Source: CBFIDE01 sp965661265
GTDB lineage: Bacteria; Bacteroidota; Bacteroidia; Flavobacteriales; Schleiferiaceae
NCBI GenBank assembly: GCA_965661265.1
Contig: CBFIDE010000034.1
Coordinates: forward strand, 1-6,656
Direction of reading: 5' to 3'
Length of the DNA stretch: 6,656 bases
Shown here in pieces: positions 1-5,784 of this stretch (position 1 is its first letter; the number at the start of each line of letters is the position of its first letter). The notes beneath the pieces were generated by a model. The model saw only the letters and a program-made list of their open reading frames with translations. It made no database searches and was not told where the DNA came from. A program made the position numbers and the translations under genes.

Positions 1-779
1 CTCAAGGTAAAAAGCCAAAGGCAATTATTCCTGTACATTTATACGGCATGCCGGCTAAGATGGACCAAATTTTAGCAATCGCTGAAAAGCACCAAATTCC
101 AATTATTGAAGATGCAGCAGAAAGCCTTGGTTCTACTTCTAAGAACCAGTTTACAGGTACCTTCGGTAAAATGGGTGTGTACTCCTTTAATGGAAATAAA
201 ATTATTACAACCAGTGGCGGTGGAGCTCTGGTTTCAAATGATGAAGCCTTAATTGAACGTGCAAAATATTTAGCTACTCAAGCTAGGGATGATGCTCCTC
301 ACTACCAACACAGTGTAATCGGTTATAATTATAGGCTCTCAAATGTTCTAGCCGGAATTGGCAGAGGTCAAATGGAAGTTTTGGATGATAGAATTTCTCA
401 AAGGAGAGCTAATTTCAATAGGTATAGAGATTTCTTTTATTCCTGGAATGAGAAAGGATTCGATATTCAGTTTCAAGAAGAGCAAGAAGCTATGTTTTCT
501 AATAGGTGGCTTAGCGCTATTTTAATAGATCCTAAAAAAAATAGGGGATTAGATAGAGAGACTATGCGCTTGGAACTGGAGAAAGAAAATATAGAGTCTA
601 GACCGCTATGGAAACCTATGCATTTGCAGCCTGTATTCAAGAATGCTCCCTATTATGGATCTAATGTGGCTGAAAGACTTTTTGAAATAGGCCTTTGTTT
701 ACCATCTGGATCAAATTTAACTGATGACGACTTTAAAAGAATTTTCAGTGCCTTGACTAAGGTGTTTCAGAAGTTTTAA
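1..779 (+). CDS. DegT/DnrJ/EryC1/StrS family PLP-dependent sugar aminotransferase (PglE/EpsN-like), 5'-truncated by window edge
   Basis: The frame is open from position 3, upstream of the first ATG at 48, so the gene enters from the left; 258 residues are visible. Family members are about 375-390 residues long, so roughly 120 N-terminal residues are missing. Visible signatures are VHLYGMPAKMD near the edge, EDAAESLGS (visible D37, the Asp that contacts the PLP pyridine nitrogen) and YSFNGNKIITTSGGG, whose Lys (visible K66, codon 198-200) is the expected Schiff-base lysine. These closely resemble PglE and EpsN aminotransferases, which convert nucleotide-linked 4-keto sugars to 4-amino sugars for surface glycans. 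That family role is established knowledge; the actual substrate here is inferred and unknown. It is a cytoplasmic enzyme, probably the last gene of a polysaccharide or glycan locus lying to the left. The C-terminal half has the expected RPLWKPMHLQPVF segment and an intact TAA stop. Confidence 0.93.
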   Translation, partial: QGKKPKAIIPVHLYGMPAKMDQILAIAEKHQIPIIEDAAESLGSTSKNQFTGTFGKMGVYSFNGNKIITTSGGGALVSNDEALIERAKYLATQARDDAPHYQHSVIGYNYRLSNVLAGIGRGQMEVLDDRISQRRANFNRYRDFFYSWNEKGFDIQFQEEQEAMFSNRWLSAILIDPKKNRGLDRETMRLELEKENIESRPLWKPMHLQPVFKNAPYYGSNVAERLFEIGLCLPSGSNLTDDDFKRIFSALTKVFQKF

Positions 780-797
780 TTCTATTTTTCTTTCTTT

Positions 798-822
798 AAA
801 AGTGGATAAAAATCTCTTTTTT
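798..822 (+). terminator. weak possible terminator after the aminotransferase gene
   Basis: Arms 798-807 and 812-821 can pair around a 4-nt A loop, with two G-U pairs and one mismatch, ending in a T-rich tract. It begins 18 nt after the aminotransferase stop, where a terminator would be expected. The stem is AT-rich and imperfect, so it is far less convincing than the other terminators in the window. Confidence 0.25.
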
Positions 823-847
823 GGAGCTGAAATAGTCATTAAATTTA
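821..847 (+). promoter_or_regulatory. possible Bacteroidota-type promoter for the secreted PKD protein
   Basis: TTG at 821-823, a 16-nt spacer, then TAAATTTA at 840-847, which matches the -7 consensus TAnnTTTG at all but the last base. The geometry is the same as in the candidate promoter before the DUF1015 gene. It would give a leader of about 120 nt before the ATG at 974. The rest of the 780-973 gap shows only a 10-bp palindrome (CCTAATTAGG, 879-888) and no gene. Confidence 0.3.
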
Positions 848-973
848 TTCCGTAGCTCTAACTGCGCCTCGATCTTATCCTAATTAGGTCCCCCAAAAAC
901 TTTCCTTTAACTTGTCCCTTTACTAAAATGCTTACGTATGAGAAGTAGAGGAGCAAACAAAACTCAATTTATT

Positions 974-2176
974 ATGAAAAAATCAGTACTATTTATTTTT
1001 AGCATGTTCATGGGAGTTTCCATGTCGCTAAACGCACAAACCTGGGGTTGGGGAACTGTTCAAGTTCAAGGAGCCTCTAACGGTCTAAGAGTTTTCAGTG
1101 GTCCTAATCCTAATAGCCACCATGGAAATCAATCTTGGGGATCTTTTACTTCTGGTGCAACTGCCTTAGGTTCTAGTGCACAAGTTTCCTACCAAGGAAA
1201 TGTAGGAGACACTATTTACGCGGGTGTTTATGATTGTAATGGAAATTATATAAGCGCTGCAGATATTGTTTCTCAACCAAGAGATACACTTCAATTTAAT
1301 CTCCAGATTACCTGTATGCCAGATCCATGCGAGAGTGTAGGTGATGTTGTTACTTATACTACTGGAGGTAGATCTTTTTTAAATCTATATAACTTAGTAG
1401 ATACCACAGGAATGGGTGCTACAGTTCCTTTTACGGTTACATGGTCAAATGGTACTGTAATCTCTCCGGCATTTGATACTGCTACAGTTCCATTGAATGC
1501 TACTGCATATTGTATTTATCAAAATTCATGTGGCGCAACTTTTACATACTGTGATTCTGTGAATAACAATGGTGGAGGTAGTGGAAATCCTGGAACTTGT
1601 ACCGCTTTATTCACCTTTGATACTATCAATTCAATCAATTTTGGTGGAAACTTAGTATTATGGAATATGAGCTCTACAACAGCTGCCGGTAACCTAGATT
1701 ATATTTGGGACTGGGGTGATGGAAACTATTCTAACGGCCAATATCCAAGTCATACTTACATTGATACAGGTGTTTACAATATTTGTCTTACTGTTATAGA
1801 CAGTGCAAATGCTTGCACGGATACTTATTGTGATAGTATTGGATTTGATGCTAATGGAAATTTAGTTTACAAAACAATGCAAGGGTTTAGCATAGTGGTA
1901 ATTGATCCTGCTACAATTGGTCAAAATGAGAATAGCTTAGAATCTCTGATAGATTTCTATCCTAATCCAGCTAATTCAACGTTCTGGATTGAATCACCAA
2001 CAAATATTGAGTCTGTTCTTGTATACGCTCTAAGTGGAGAATTAATTCAGAGAATTTCTTCAGATAAATTAGACAGACAAAGAGTAGAAGTTACTATTCA
2101 AAACTCAGGTTTATATATCATTGAGGTTCATACTTATAAAGGTTTAGCTCGTAAGAAGATGCTCATTCAAAACTAG
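974..2176 (+). CDS. secreted PKD-domain protein with T9SS type A C-terminal sorting domain
   Basis: I place the start at the ATG at 974, not the in-frame ATG at 938, because 974 begins a typical signal peptide (MKKSVLFIF, hydrophobic core, then SLNAQ). Cleavage probably follows A21, leaving Gln first, as is common in Bacteroidota. The 400-residue protein then has an N-terminal region of about 185 residues that I do not recognise, a GGGSGNPG linker (about 201-207), a PKD domain at about 209-290 with the WDWGDG motif at 245-250 and an SHTY...GVYNICLTV ending, and a T9SS type A sorting domain at about 326-400 (DFYPNPANS at 327-335, GLYIIEV, and the terminal KKMLIQN). Ten cysteines in the mature part suggest disulfides. 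Such proteins cross the outer membrane by T9SS and are released or anchored at the surface after removal of the sorting domain. No catalytic domain is visible; adhesion or matrix binding is a guess. It is a single-gene unit closed by the terminator at 2188-2220. Confidence 0.9.
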   Translation: MKKSVLFIFSMFMGVSMSLNAQTWGWGTVQVQGASNGLRVFSGPNPNSHHGNQSWGSFTSGATALGSSAQVSYQGNVGDTIYAGVYDCNGNYISAADIVSQPRDTLQFNLQITCMPDPCESVGDVVTYTTGGRSFLNLYNLVDTTGMGATVPFTVTWSNGTVISPAFDTATVPLNATAYCIYQNSCGATFTYCDSVNNNGGGSGNPGTCTALFTFDTINSINFGGNLVLWNMSSTTAAGNLDYIWDWGDGNYSNGQYPSHTYIDTGVYNICLTVIDSANACTDTYCDSIGFDANGNLVYKTMQGFSIVVIDPATIGQNENSLESLIDFYPNPANSTFWIESPTNIESVLVYALSGELIQRISSDKLDRQRVEVTIQNSGLYIIEVHTYKGLARKKMLIQN

Positions 2177-2187
2177 CCCTCTTACTC

Positions 2188-2220
2188 AAACTCCTCCCTC
2201 TTAAGCAGGGAGGAGTTTTT
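2188..2220 (+). terminator. strong intrinsic terminator after the T9SS protein gene
   Basis: A perfect 12-bp stem pairs 2188-2199 with 2207-2218, enclosing a 7-nt loop (CTTAAG core). The GC-rich centre (CTCCTCCCT/AGGGAGGAG) is followed by five T residues at 2216-2220. It lies 12 nt after the stop codon. Confidence 0.9.
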
Positions 2221-2228
2221 ATACTCTT

Positions 2229-2396
2229 ATGAAAACGAACCAACTGCAAAAACTAATTGATGGGTGCTTGAAGAACAAGAGGAGTTCGCAGGCCAAGTTG
2301 TATGATTTTTGTTTTGATAGTATGATGAGAGTTGCCATGAGATATCATAATAATAGAGATGATGCCTCAAGCCGAATTAAATACTACAGGTCTTAA
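2229..2396 (+). pseudogene. truncated ECF-type RNA polymerase sigma factor (N-terminal stub of region 2)
   Basis: An ATG at 2229 opens a 55-codon frame ending at TAA 2394-2396. Residues 1-46 read like the start of a Bacteroidota ECF sigma factor: LIDGCLKNKRSSQAKLYDF, then FDSMMRVAMRYHNNRDDA, the opening helices of sigma-70 region 2. In intact proteins of about 170-190 residues this is followed by an acidic ED-LQ-F helix, the -10 recognition helix and region 4. Here, after D45-A46, the frame instead gives a short unrelated tail (SSRIKYYRS) and stops. The stub therefore lacks all DNA-binding parts and most core-binding parts and cannot work as a sigma factor. The ATG sits 8 nt after the T-run of the preceding terminator, leaving no room for its own promoter. 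The barrel remnant starts inside it in another frame. The family call rests on motif resemblance only. Confidence 0.7.
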
Positions 2397-3090
2397 AATT
2401 TCTGACTTTAAGTTGGCAGCCTTAGAGTTCAGAGGTGCCTACGGATATGATTTAAAGAAGAATTATTTGTTCTCATTTAACGGAGGTGTAGAATTAGCTT
2501 TGAGTTACCAAGGTAAATGGAATTTAAACACCGGAATTCAATACTCAAATTGGTGGGAAAAATCTAAAGAGGAGATTAATAGTACTACTTCCTATGATAC
2601 TACATTTGCGTCAAGAGTAGATACATCAATCTCATATTATATAGACAGTAACTGGGTTGTAAGTGGCCAAGGGCAAGGCGGAAGAGTCTATGATACAATC
2701 TATTATTTCCAGACAGATACGATTCAAGAAACTTTAATCGATTCGGCTATGGTGAGCACTAGAGATCAATTGCCAAGGCTTCAGTTAATTAGCAGAGTTA
2801 GTGTACCGCTCTTATTTAGTTATAATGCTAATTATAAGAAGGTCAGATTGGAGCTGGCTCTGGGGCCGATTTTTAATTTTTCTAAATACTCTACTAATAA
2901 ATTTGAAGAAGAGCTTTCTACATTTAGCATGGATATAGCCATTAGACCAACTTTAAGTTATAGAATATCATCTTCTTTTGATATTATGGCTTTTGCCGAT
3001 TATCGCTCACAATTAAGTGGAGAAACAGATCTCTTTATTCCTGATTCTAGCTTGAATTATGGTCTTGGATTGAGATATAATTTTAAATAG
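2359..3090 (+). CDS. C-terminal remnant of a sigma-factor-linked outer-membrane beta-barrel protein
   Basis: The 243-residue frame opens at 2341 after a TGA at 2338-2340; its first ATG is 2359, inside the sigma stub. The sequence is rich in alternating polar/hydrophobic and aromatic strands, such as YGYDLKKNYLFSFNGGVELAL, VPLLFSYN (149-156) and LELALGPIFNF, with an Asp/Thr/Tyr-rich insert (VDTSISYYIDSNWVV, VYDTIYYFQTDT). It ends YGLGLRYNFK, typical of an outer-membrane barrel. From general knowledge, similar Bacteroidota barrel proteins are encoded just downstream of an ECF sigma gene and carry an N-terminal cytoplasmic part plus a membrane helix before the barrel. Both are absent here, as is any signal peptide, so the product as written should not reach the outer membrane. 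I read it as the 3' half of a deleted gene that is still open for 243 codons; it could be a pseudogene. An unrelated small barrel is the alternative. Confidence 0.7.
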   Translation: MMPQAELNTTGLKISDFKLAALEFRGAYGYDLKKNYLFSFNGGVELALSYQGKWNLNTGIQYSNWWEKSKEEINSTTSYDTTFASRVDTSISYYIDSNWVVSGQGQGGRVYDTIYYFQTDTIQETLIDSAMVSTRDQLPRLQLISRVSVPLLFSYNANYKKVRLELALGPIFNFSKYSTNKFEEELSTFSMDIAIRPTLSYRISSSFDIMAFADYRSQLSGETDLFIPDSSLNYGLGLRYNFK

Positions 3091-3119
3091 TCTTCATCAC
3101 GCTCCTCTTGGAGACTATT
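3086..3119 (+). other. hairpin spanning the barrel remnant's stop codon
   Basis: Arms 3086-3096 and 3109-3119 pair over 11 bp (ten Watson-Crick, one G-U) around a 12-nt loop. The left arm contains the TAG stop at 3088-3090. There is no T-run directly after it; instead the next hairpin begins at 3120. It may be an mRNA 3'-end structure or part of a double terminator. Confidence 0.45.
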
Positions 3120-3150
3120 AAAAGACAATCAATTGATTGTCTTTTTTTTT
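3120..3150 (+). terminator. intrinsic terminator after the beta-barrel remnant
   Basis: A perfect palindrome at 3120-3145 (AAAAGACAATCAA and its complement) forms a stem of about 11 bp with an AATT loop, followed by nine T residues at 3142-3150. It starts 29 nt after the stop codon. The stem is AT-rich but exact and the T-run is long. Confidence 0.88.
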
Positions 3151-3160
3151 ATTTATTAGT

Positions 3161-3172
3161 TATGCATGCATA
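3161..3172 (+). repeat. 12-bp palindrome upstream of the acyl-CoA dehydrogenase -7 box
   Basis: TATGCATGCATA is a perfect palindrome ending 11 nt before the -7 element, so it covers the place where a -33 element would lie. It could be an operator. A palindrome of this length is expected once or twice by chance in a window this size, so only its position makes it notable. Confidence 0.3.
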
Positions 3173-3183
3173 GTATATTTTCA

Positions 3184-3191
3184 TATATTTG
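3184..3191 (+). promoter_or_regulatory. -7 promoter element (TAnnTTTG) of the acyl-CoA dehydrogenase gene
   Basis: TATATTTG is an exact match to the Bacteroidota primary-sigma -7 consensus. It lies downstream of the previous terminator and 34 nt before the ATG at 3226, implying a leader of roughly 25-30 nt. No clear TTG -33 element is seen; that position is occupied by the TATGCATGCATA palindrome. Confidence 0.6.
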
Positions 3192-3225
3192 GGTAATTAT
3201 AATTCTAATACAATCCATTTAGCAT

Positions 3226-5034
3226 ATGTCACCAGAAGGCCAAAACACAGCAGATTTTTTAAAAGGGGGCGAGTTCCTTATTAGAAGTACTACCTACGAT
3301 AAGGTATTTATCCCAGAAGATTTTACTGAGGAACAAAGAATGATGGCAGAAGCCACAACTGAGTTCATAGAAAAAGAGGTTATTCCGCAGAAAGAGCGTT
3401 TTGAGGCTAAAGATTATGAGTTCACATTAGATCTTATGAAGAAAGCTGGTGAGCTTGGTTTATTAGGGATTTCTGTTGGTGAGAATTATGGAGGTTTAGG
3501 AATGGATTTCAATACAAGCATGCTTGTATGTGATAGAATATCTGGAGTTTCTGGTTCTTTATCTACTGCTTATGGTGCACATACAGGTATTGGAACTTTG
3601 CCAATATCCCTTTATGGTAATGAGGAGCAAAAATCAAAATACCTTCCTAAACTGGCTTCTGGTGAATGGATGGGCGCCTATTGTTTAACAGAGCCTGGTG
3701 CAGGATCAGATGCTAACTCTGGAAAAACAAAGGCTGAACTAACAGATGATGGAAAGAATTATAAGATTAATGGTCAAAAAATTTGGATCTCAAATGCTGG
3801 CTTTGCTAACTTATTTATAGTGTTTGCCAGAATTGAAGACGATAAGAATATTACTGGTTTTATTGTAGAAAAAACTACAGAGGGTCTCAGCTTTGGTGAA
3901 GAGGAAAACAAATTAGGAATTAGAGCTAGTTCTACAAGACAAGTTTTCTTTAACGATATGTTGGTTCCTGTTGAGAACCTATTGGGCGAGAGAAATGGTG
4001 GATTTAAAATTGCCATGAACGCACTAAATTATGGTAGAATTAAATTAGCAGTAGCTACTTTAGATTCCTGCAGAAGAATTATTAATCATTCCGTTTCTTA
4101 CGCAAATGAAAGAATTCAGTTTAATCAACCGATTTCGAGTTTTGGAGCAATTCAAAAGAAAATTGCCGACATGGCTACCAAAACCTATGTAGCAGAAAGT
4201 GCAACTTATAGAGCTGGTCAAGATATTGAAAACCATATCTCAAGACTTCAAGAGCAGGGAATGGGAATGAGTGAGTCTAAGTTAAAAGGAGTGGAAGAAT
4301 ATGCCATTGAGTGTGCTATTCTTAAAGTCTATGCCTCTGAAGTAGGATCATTTATTGCCGATGAAGGAGTTCAAATTTTTGGTGGAATGGGCTATAGTGC
4401 AGATGCTCCATTAGAAGCTGCTTATCGCGATATGCGTATCTCGCGTATCTATGAAGGTACCAATGAAATTAACAGAATGCTAAGTGTAGGAATGCTGCTT
4501 AAGAAAGCATTAAAAGGAGAGCTTGACTTAATGTCGCCAGCTATGAAAATAGCGGGAGAGTTAATGGAGATTCCATCATTTGATACACCAGATTATTCTG
4601 AACTCTTTGTTGAGGAAAAAGAAATTTTAGGAAAGCTTAAAAAATCTATCTTAATGGTAGCCGGAAAAGCAGTTGAGAAGTTCACCATAACTATTGAAGA
4701 TCAACAAGAACTTTTAATGCATGCTGCAGATATGCTAATAGAAGTTTATGCTGCTGAAAGCGCCATTCTAAGAGCTGAAAAAATTGCAATCACTAAGTCA
4801 GAAGCTGATGCAGAATATCAAATAAACATGGCACAATTGAATCTTTTTATTGCAATTGAAAAACTTGGCTACTCTGGGAGAGAGGCAATTTATAGCTTCA
4901 CAGAAGGAGATGAGCAAAGAATGCTTCTTATGGGATTAAAACGATTTACAAAACATGTTCAAAATATTAATCCGCAGGAATTAAGAAGAAAAATTGCTGC
5001 CAAGGTGATAGAAGAGAATAAATACCCTTTTTAG
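3226..5034 (+). CDS. acyl-CoA dehydrogenase, VLCAD/ACAD9-like with C-terminal extension
   Basis: This 602-residue FAD enzyme catalyses alpha,beta-dehydrogenation of acyl-CoA, the first step of fatty-acid beta-oxidation, and passes electrons to ETF. After a short leader the N-terminal helical domain runs from about residue 33, followed by the middle beta domain with the signature CLTEPGAGSD (153-162), which fits the first acyl-CoA dehydrogenase motif, and WISNAG for FAD/substrate contacts. The C-terminal helical domain has QIFGGMGYSAD and RIYEGTNEINR, where E410 is the expected catalytic base. About 170 further residues (MSPAMKIAG... to ENKYPF) form the extension that separates VLCAD/ACAD9-type enzymes from the roughly 380-residue short/medium-chain type; long-chain preference is inferred from this. 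The ATG at 3226 is supported by the promoter just upstream. The gene is a single-gene unit between two terminators, with no other beta-oxidation gene in view. It appears intact. Confidence 0.95.
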   Translation: MSPEGQNTADFLKGGEFLIRSTTYDKVFIPEDFTEEQRMMAEATTEFIEKEVIPQKERFEAKDYEFTLDLMKKAGELGLLGISVGENYGGLGMDFNTSMLVCDRISGVSGSLSTAYGAHTGIGTLPISLYGNEEQKSKYLPKLASGEWMGAYCLTEPGAGSDANSGKTKAELTDDGKNYKINGQKIWISNAGFANLFIVFARIEDDKNITGFIVEKTTEGLSFGEEENKLGIRASSTRQVFFNDMLVPVENLLGERNGGFKIAMNALNYGRIKLAVATLDSCRRIINHSVSYANERIQFNQPISSFGAIQKKIADMATKTYVAESATYRAGQDIENHISRLQEQGMGMSESKLKGVEEYAIECAILKVYASEVGSFIADEGVQIFGGMGYSADAPLEAAYRDMRISRIYEGTNEINRMLSVGMLLKKALKGELDLMSPAMKIAGELMEIPSFDTPDYSELFVEEKEILGKLKKSILMVAGKAVEKFTITIEDQQELLMHAADMLIEVYAAESAILRAEKIAITKSEADAEYQINMAQLNLFIAIEKLGYSGREAIYSFTEGDEQRMLLMGLKRFTKHVQNINPQELRRKIAAKVIEENKYPF

Positions 5035-5050
5035 TGAAACAATGATGATC

Positions 5051-5087
5051 AAAAAAAAGCTCTTGAATTTTCAAGAGCTTTTTTTTT
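5051..5087 (+). terminator. strong intrinsic terminator after the acyl-CoA dehydrogenase gene
   Basis: The core stem GCTCTTGA (5059-5066) pairs with TCAAGAGC (5071-5078) over a short T-rich loop. It is flanked by eight A residues (5051-5058) and nine T residues (5079-5087) that extend the pairing to about 16-17 bp. The A-tract/T-tract symmetry would let it act on either strand, though no minus-strand gene faces it. Confidence 0.9.
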
Positions 5088-5107
5088 GTTCCAAATTAGC
5101 TTTCTAG

Positions 5108-5122
5108 TAGAATAATATTCTA
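5108..5122 (+). repeat. inverted repeat just upstream of the GNAT gene
   Basis: TAGAATA and TATTCTA (7-bp arms) flank a single central A, ending 13 nt before the ATG at 5136. It could be an operator or an AT-rich promoter part. A near-match to the -7 box (TAGCTTTC, 5097-5104, seven of eight) lies just before it but has no well-spaced TTG. Confidence 0.3.
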
Positions 5123-5135
5123 AACAAAGAGCTGA

Positions 5136-5696
5136 ATGCTAGAGCTTAAAGATCTTTTTGTTCATGAAATGAATTTTGGAGAGTATTGGGCTAAACCTGT
5201 TTCTCTTGGGGATTATGATGATATATTTAGCCTAATGTCTAATGATTTGGTGAGAGGAATGTCTGCCCAAGAAACATTAAATGAAACTACCTTTCCAGAA
5301 TGGTGGAAAATGAGAGCCGATCAAAGAGCGCTTTCAAAAACTCAAAACTGGGTAGTCAGAAATTCTGTTGGAGAAATGATAGGTCTTCTGACTGCAAAGA
5401 ACATTGAAAACAACAGGAGGCTTTGGGCTGAGATAGGTTATTCATTTCTTCCAGAAAATTGGGGCAAAGGCTTGGCAACGAGTTTAACTACTAAGTTTGT
5501 TGACCTTCTGTTTTCGGATTTTAAATTTAATCATGTCATCGCGCAGGCTGCTTCTACCAATCTCGCTAGCAATAAAGTACTATTAAAATGTGGCTTTCAG
5601 TTTCAAAGAAGTTTTTTTGAAGGAATTATATTTCAAGGAAAAGAAGTTGTATTACATGAATACATTAAAAATGCAGCCTCTGAAGAATCAGACTAG
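5136..5696 (+). CDS. GNAT family N-acetyltransferase (RimJ/RimL-like)
   Basis: A 186-residue protein with the acetyl-CoA-binding GNAT fold. The core runs from WVVRNSVGEMIGLLTAKNI (about 72-90, strands 2-3) through AEIGYSFLPENWGKGLAT (98-115). Residues W109-G110-K111-G112-L113-A114 form the pyrophosphate-binding loop in the usual (Q/R)xxGx(G/A) position. Then come HVIAQAASTNLASNKVLLKCGF (133-154), with N142 and the SNK...CGF helix typical of the RimJ/RimL group, and a final strand near FFEGIIFQGKEVVLHEY. Members acetylate ribosomal protein N-termini, small amines or antibiotics; the substrate cannot be told from sequence. No signal peptide or membrane segment is seen, so it should be cytoplasmic. 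Length fits the family. It follows a strong terminator, so it needs its own promoter, of which only weak candidates are visible, and I see no terminator after it. Confidence 0.88.
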   Translation: MLELKDLFVHEMNFGEYWAKPVSLGDYDDIFSLMSNDLVRGMSAQETLNETTFPEWWKMRADQRALSKTQNWVVRNSVGEMIGLLTAKNIENNRRLWAEIGYSFLPENWGKGLATSLTTKFVDLLFSDFKFNHVIAQAASTNLASNKVLLKCGFQFQRSFFEGIIFQGKEVVLHEYIKNAASEESD

Positions 5697-5712
5697 ATTG
5701 TGATATTTTCCT

Positions 5713-5740
5713 TTTGGCTCTAGATATTCTCTTAACTTTG
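5713..5740 (+). promoter_or_regulatory. Bacteroidota-type promoter of the DUF1015 gene
   Basis: TTTG at 5713-5716, a 16-nt spacer, and TAACTTTG at 5733-5740, an exact match to TAnnTTTG. The ATG follows 44 nt after the -7 box. A 4-bp GC hairpin (TCGC 5753-5756, GCGA 5763-5766) lies in the presumed leader and is too small to call a regulator. Confidence 0.6.
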
Positions 5741-5784
5741 ACCTTTATAAAATCGCGCAAAAGCGACTTCTTAAAATACTCTGA

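Noticed and set aside
879..888. 10-bp palindrome CCTAATTAGG before the T9SS gene
   Set aside because: Several 10-bp palindromes are expected by chance in 6.6 kb, and it is neither repeated nor paired with a clear promoter.
938..973. Twelve extra N-terminal codons on the T9SS protein from the ATG at 938
   Set aside because: The sequence MRSRGANKTQFI would precede a normal signal peptide; the ATG at 974 gives a standard signal peptide directly.
2359..2396. Programmed frameshift linking the sigma stub to the barrel frame
   Set aside because: The overlap has no convincing slippery site, and a simple shift would still leave out most of the sigma factor and the partner's N-terminal half; a deletion explains the data better.
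3774..4016. 80-codon minus-strand open frame
   Set aside because: It lies wholly inside the well-supported acyl-CoA dehydrogenase gene, has no recognisable motif and looks like a shadow of the coding strand.
5679..5692. TCTGA-AGAA-TCAGA hairpin at the end of the GNAT gene
   Set aside because: The stem is only 5 bp, lies inside the coding sequence and has no T-run after it, so it is not a terminator.
5753..5766. Small GC hairpin in the DUF1015 leader
   Set aside because: Four base pairs are too few for a riboswitch or attenuator, and no anti-structure is visible.
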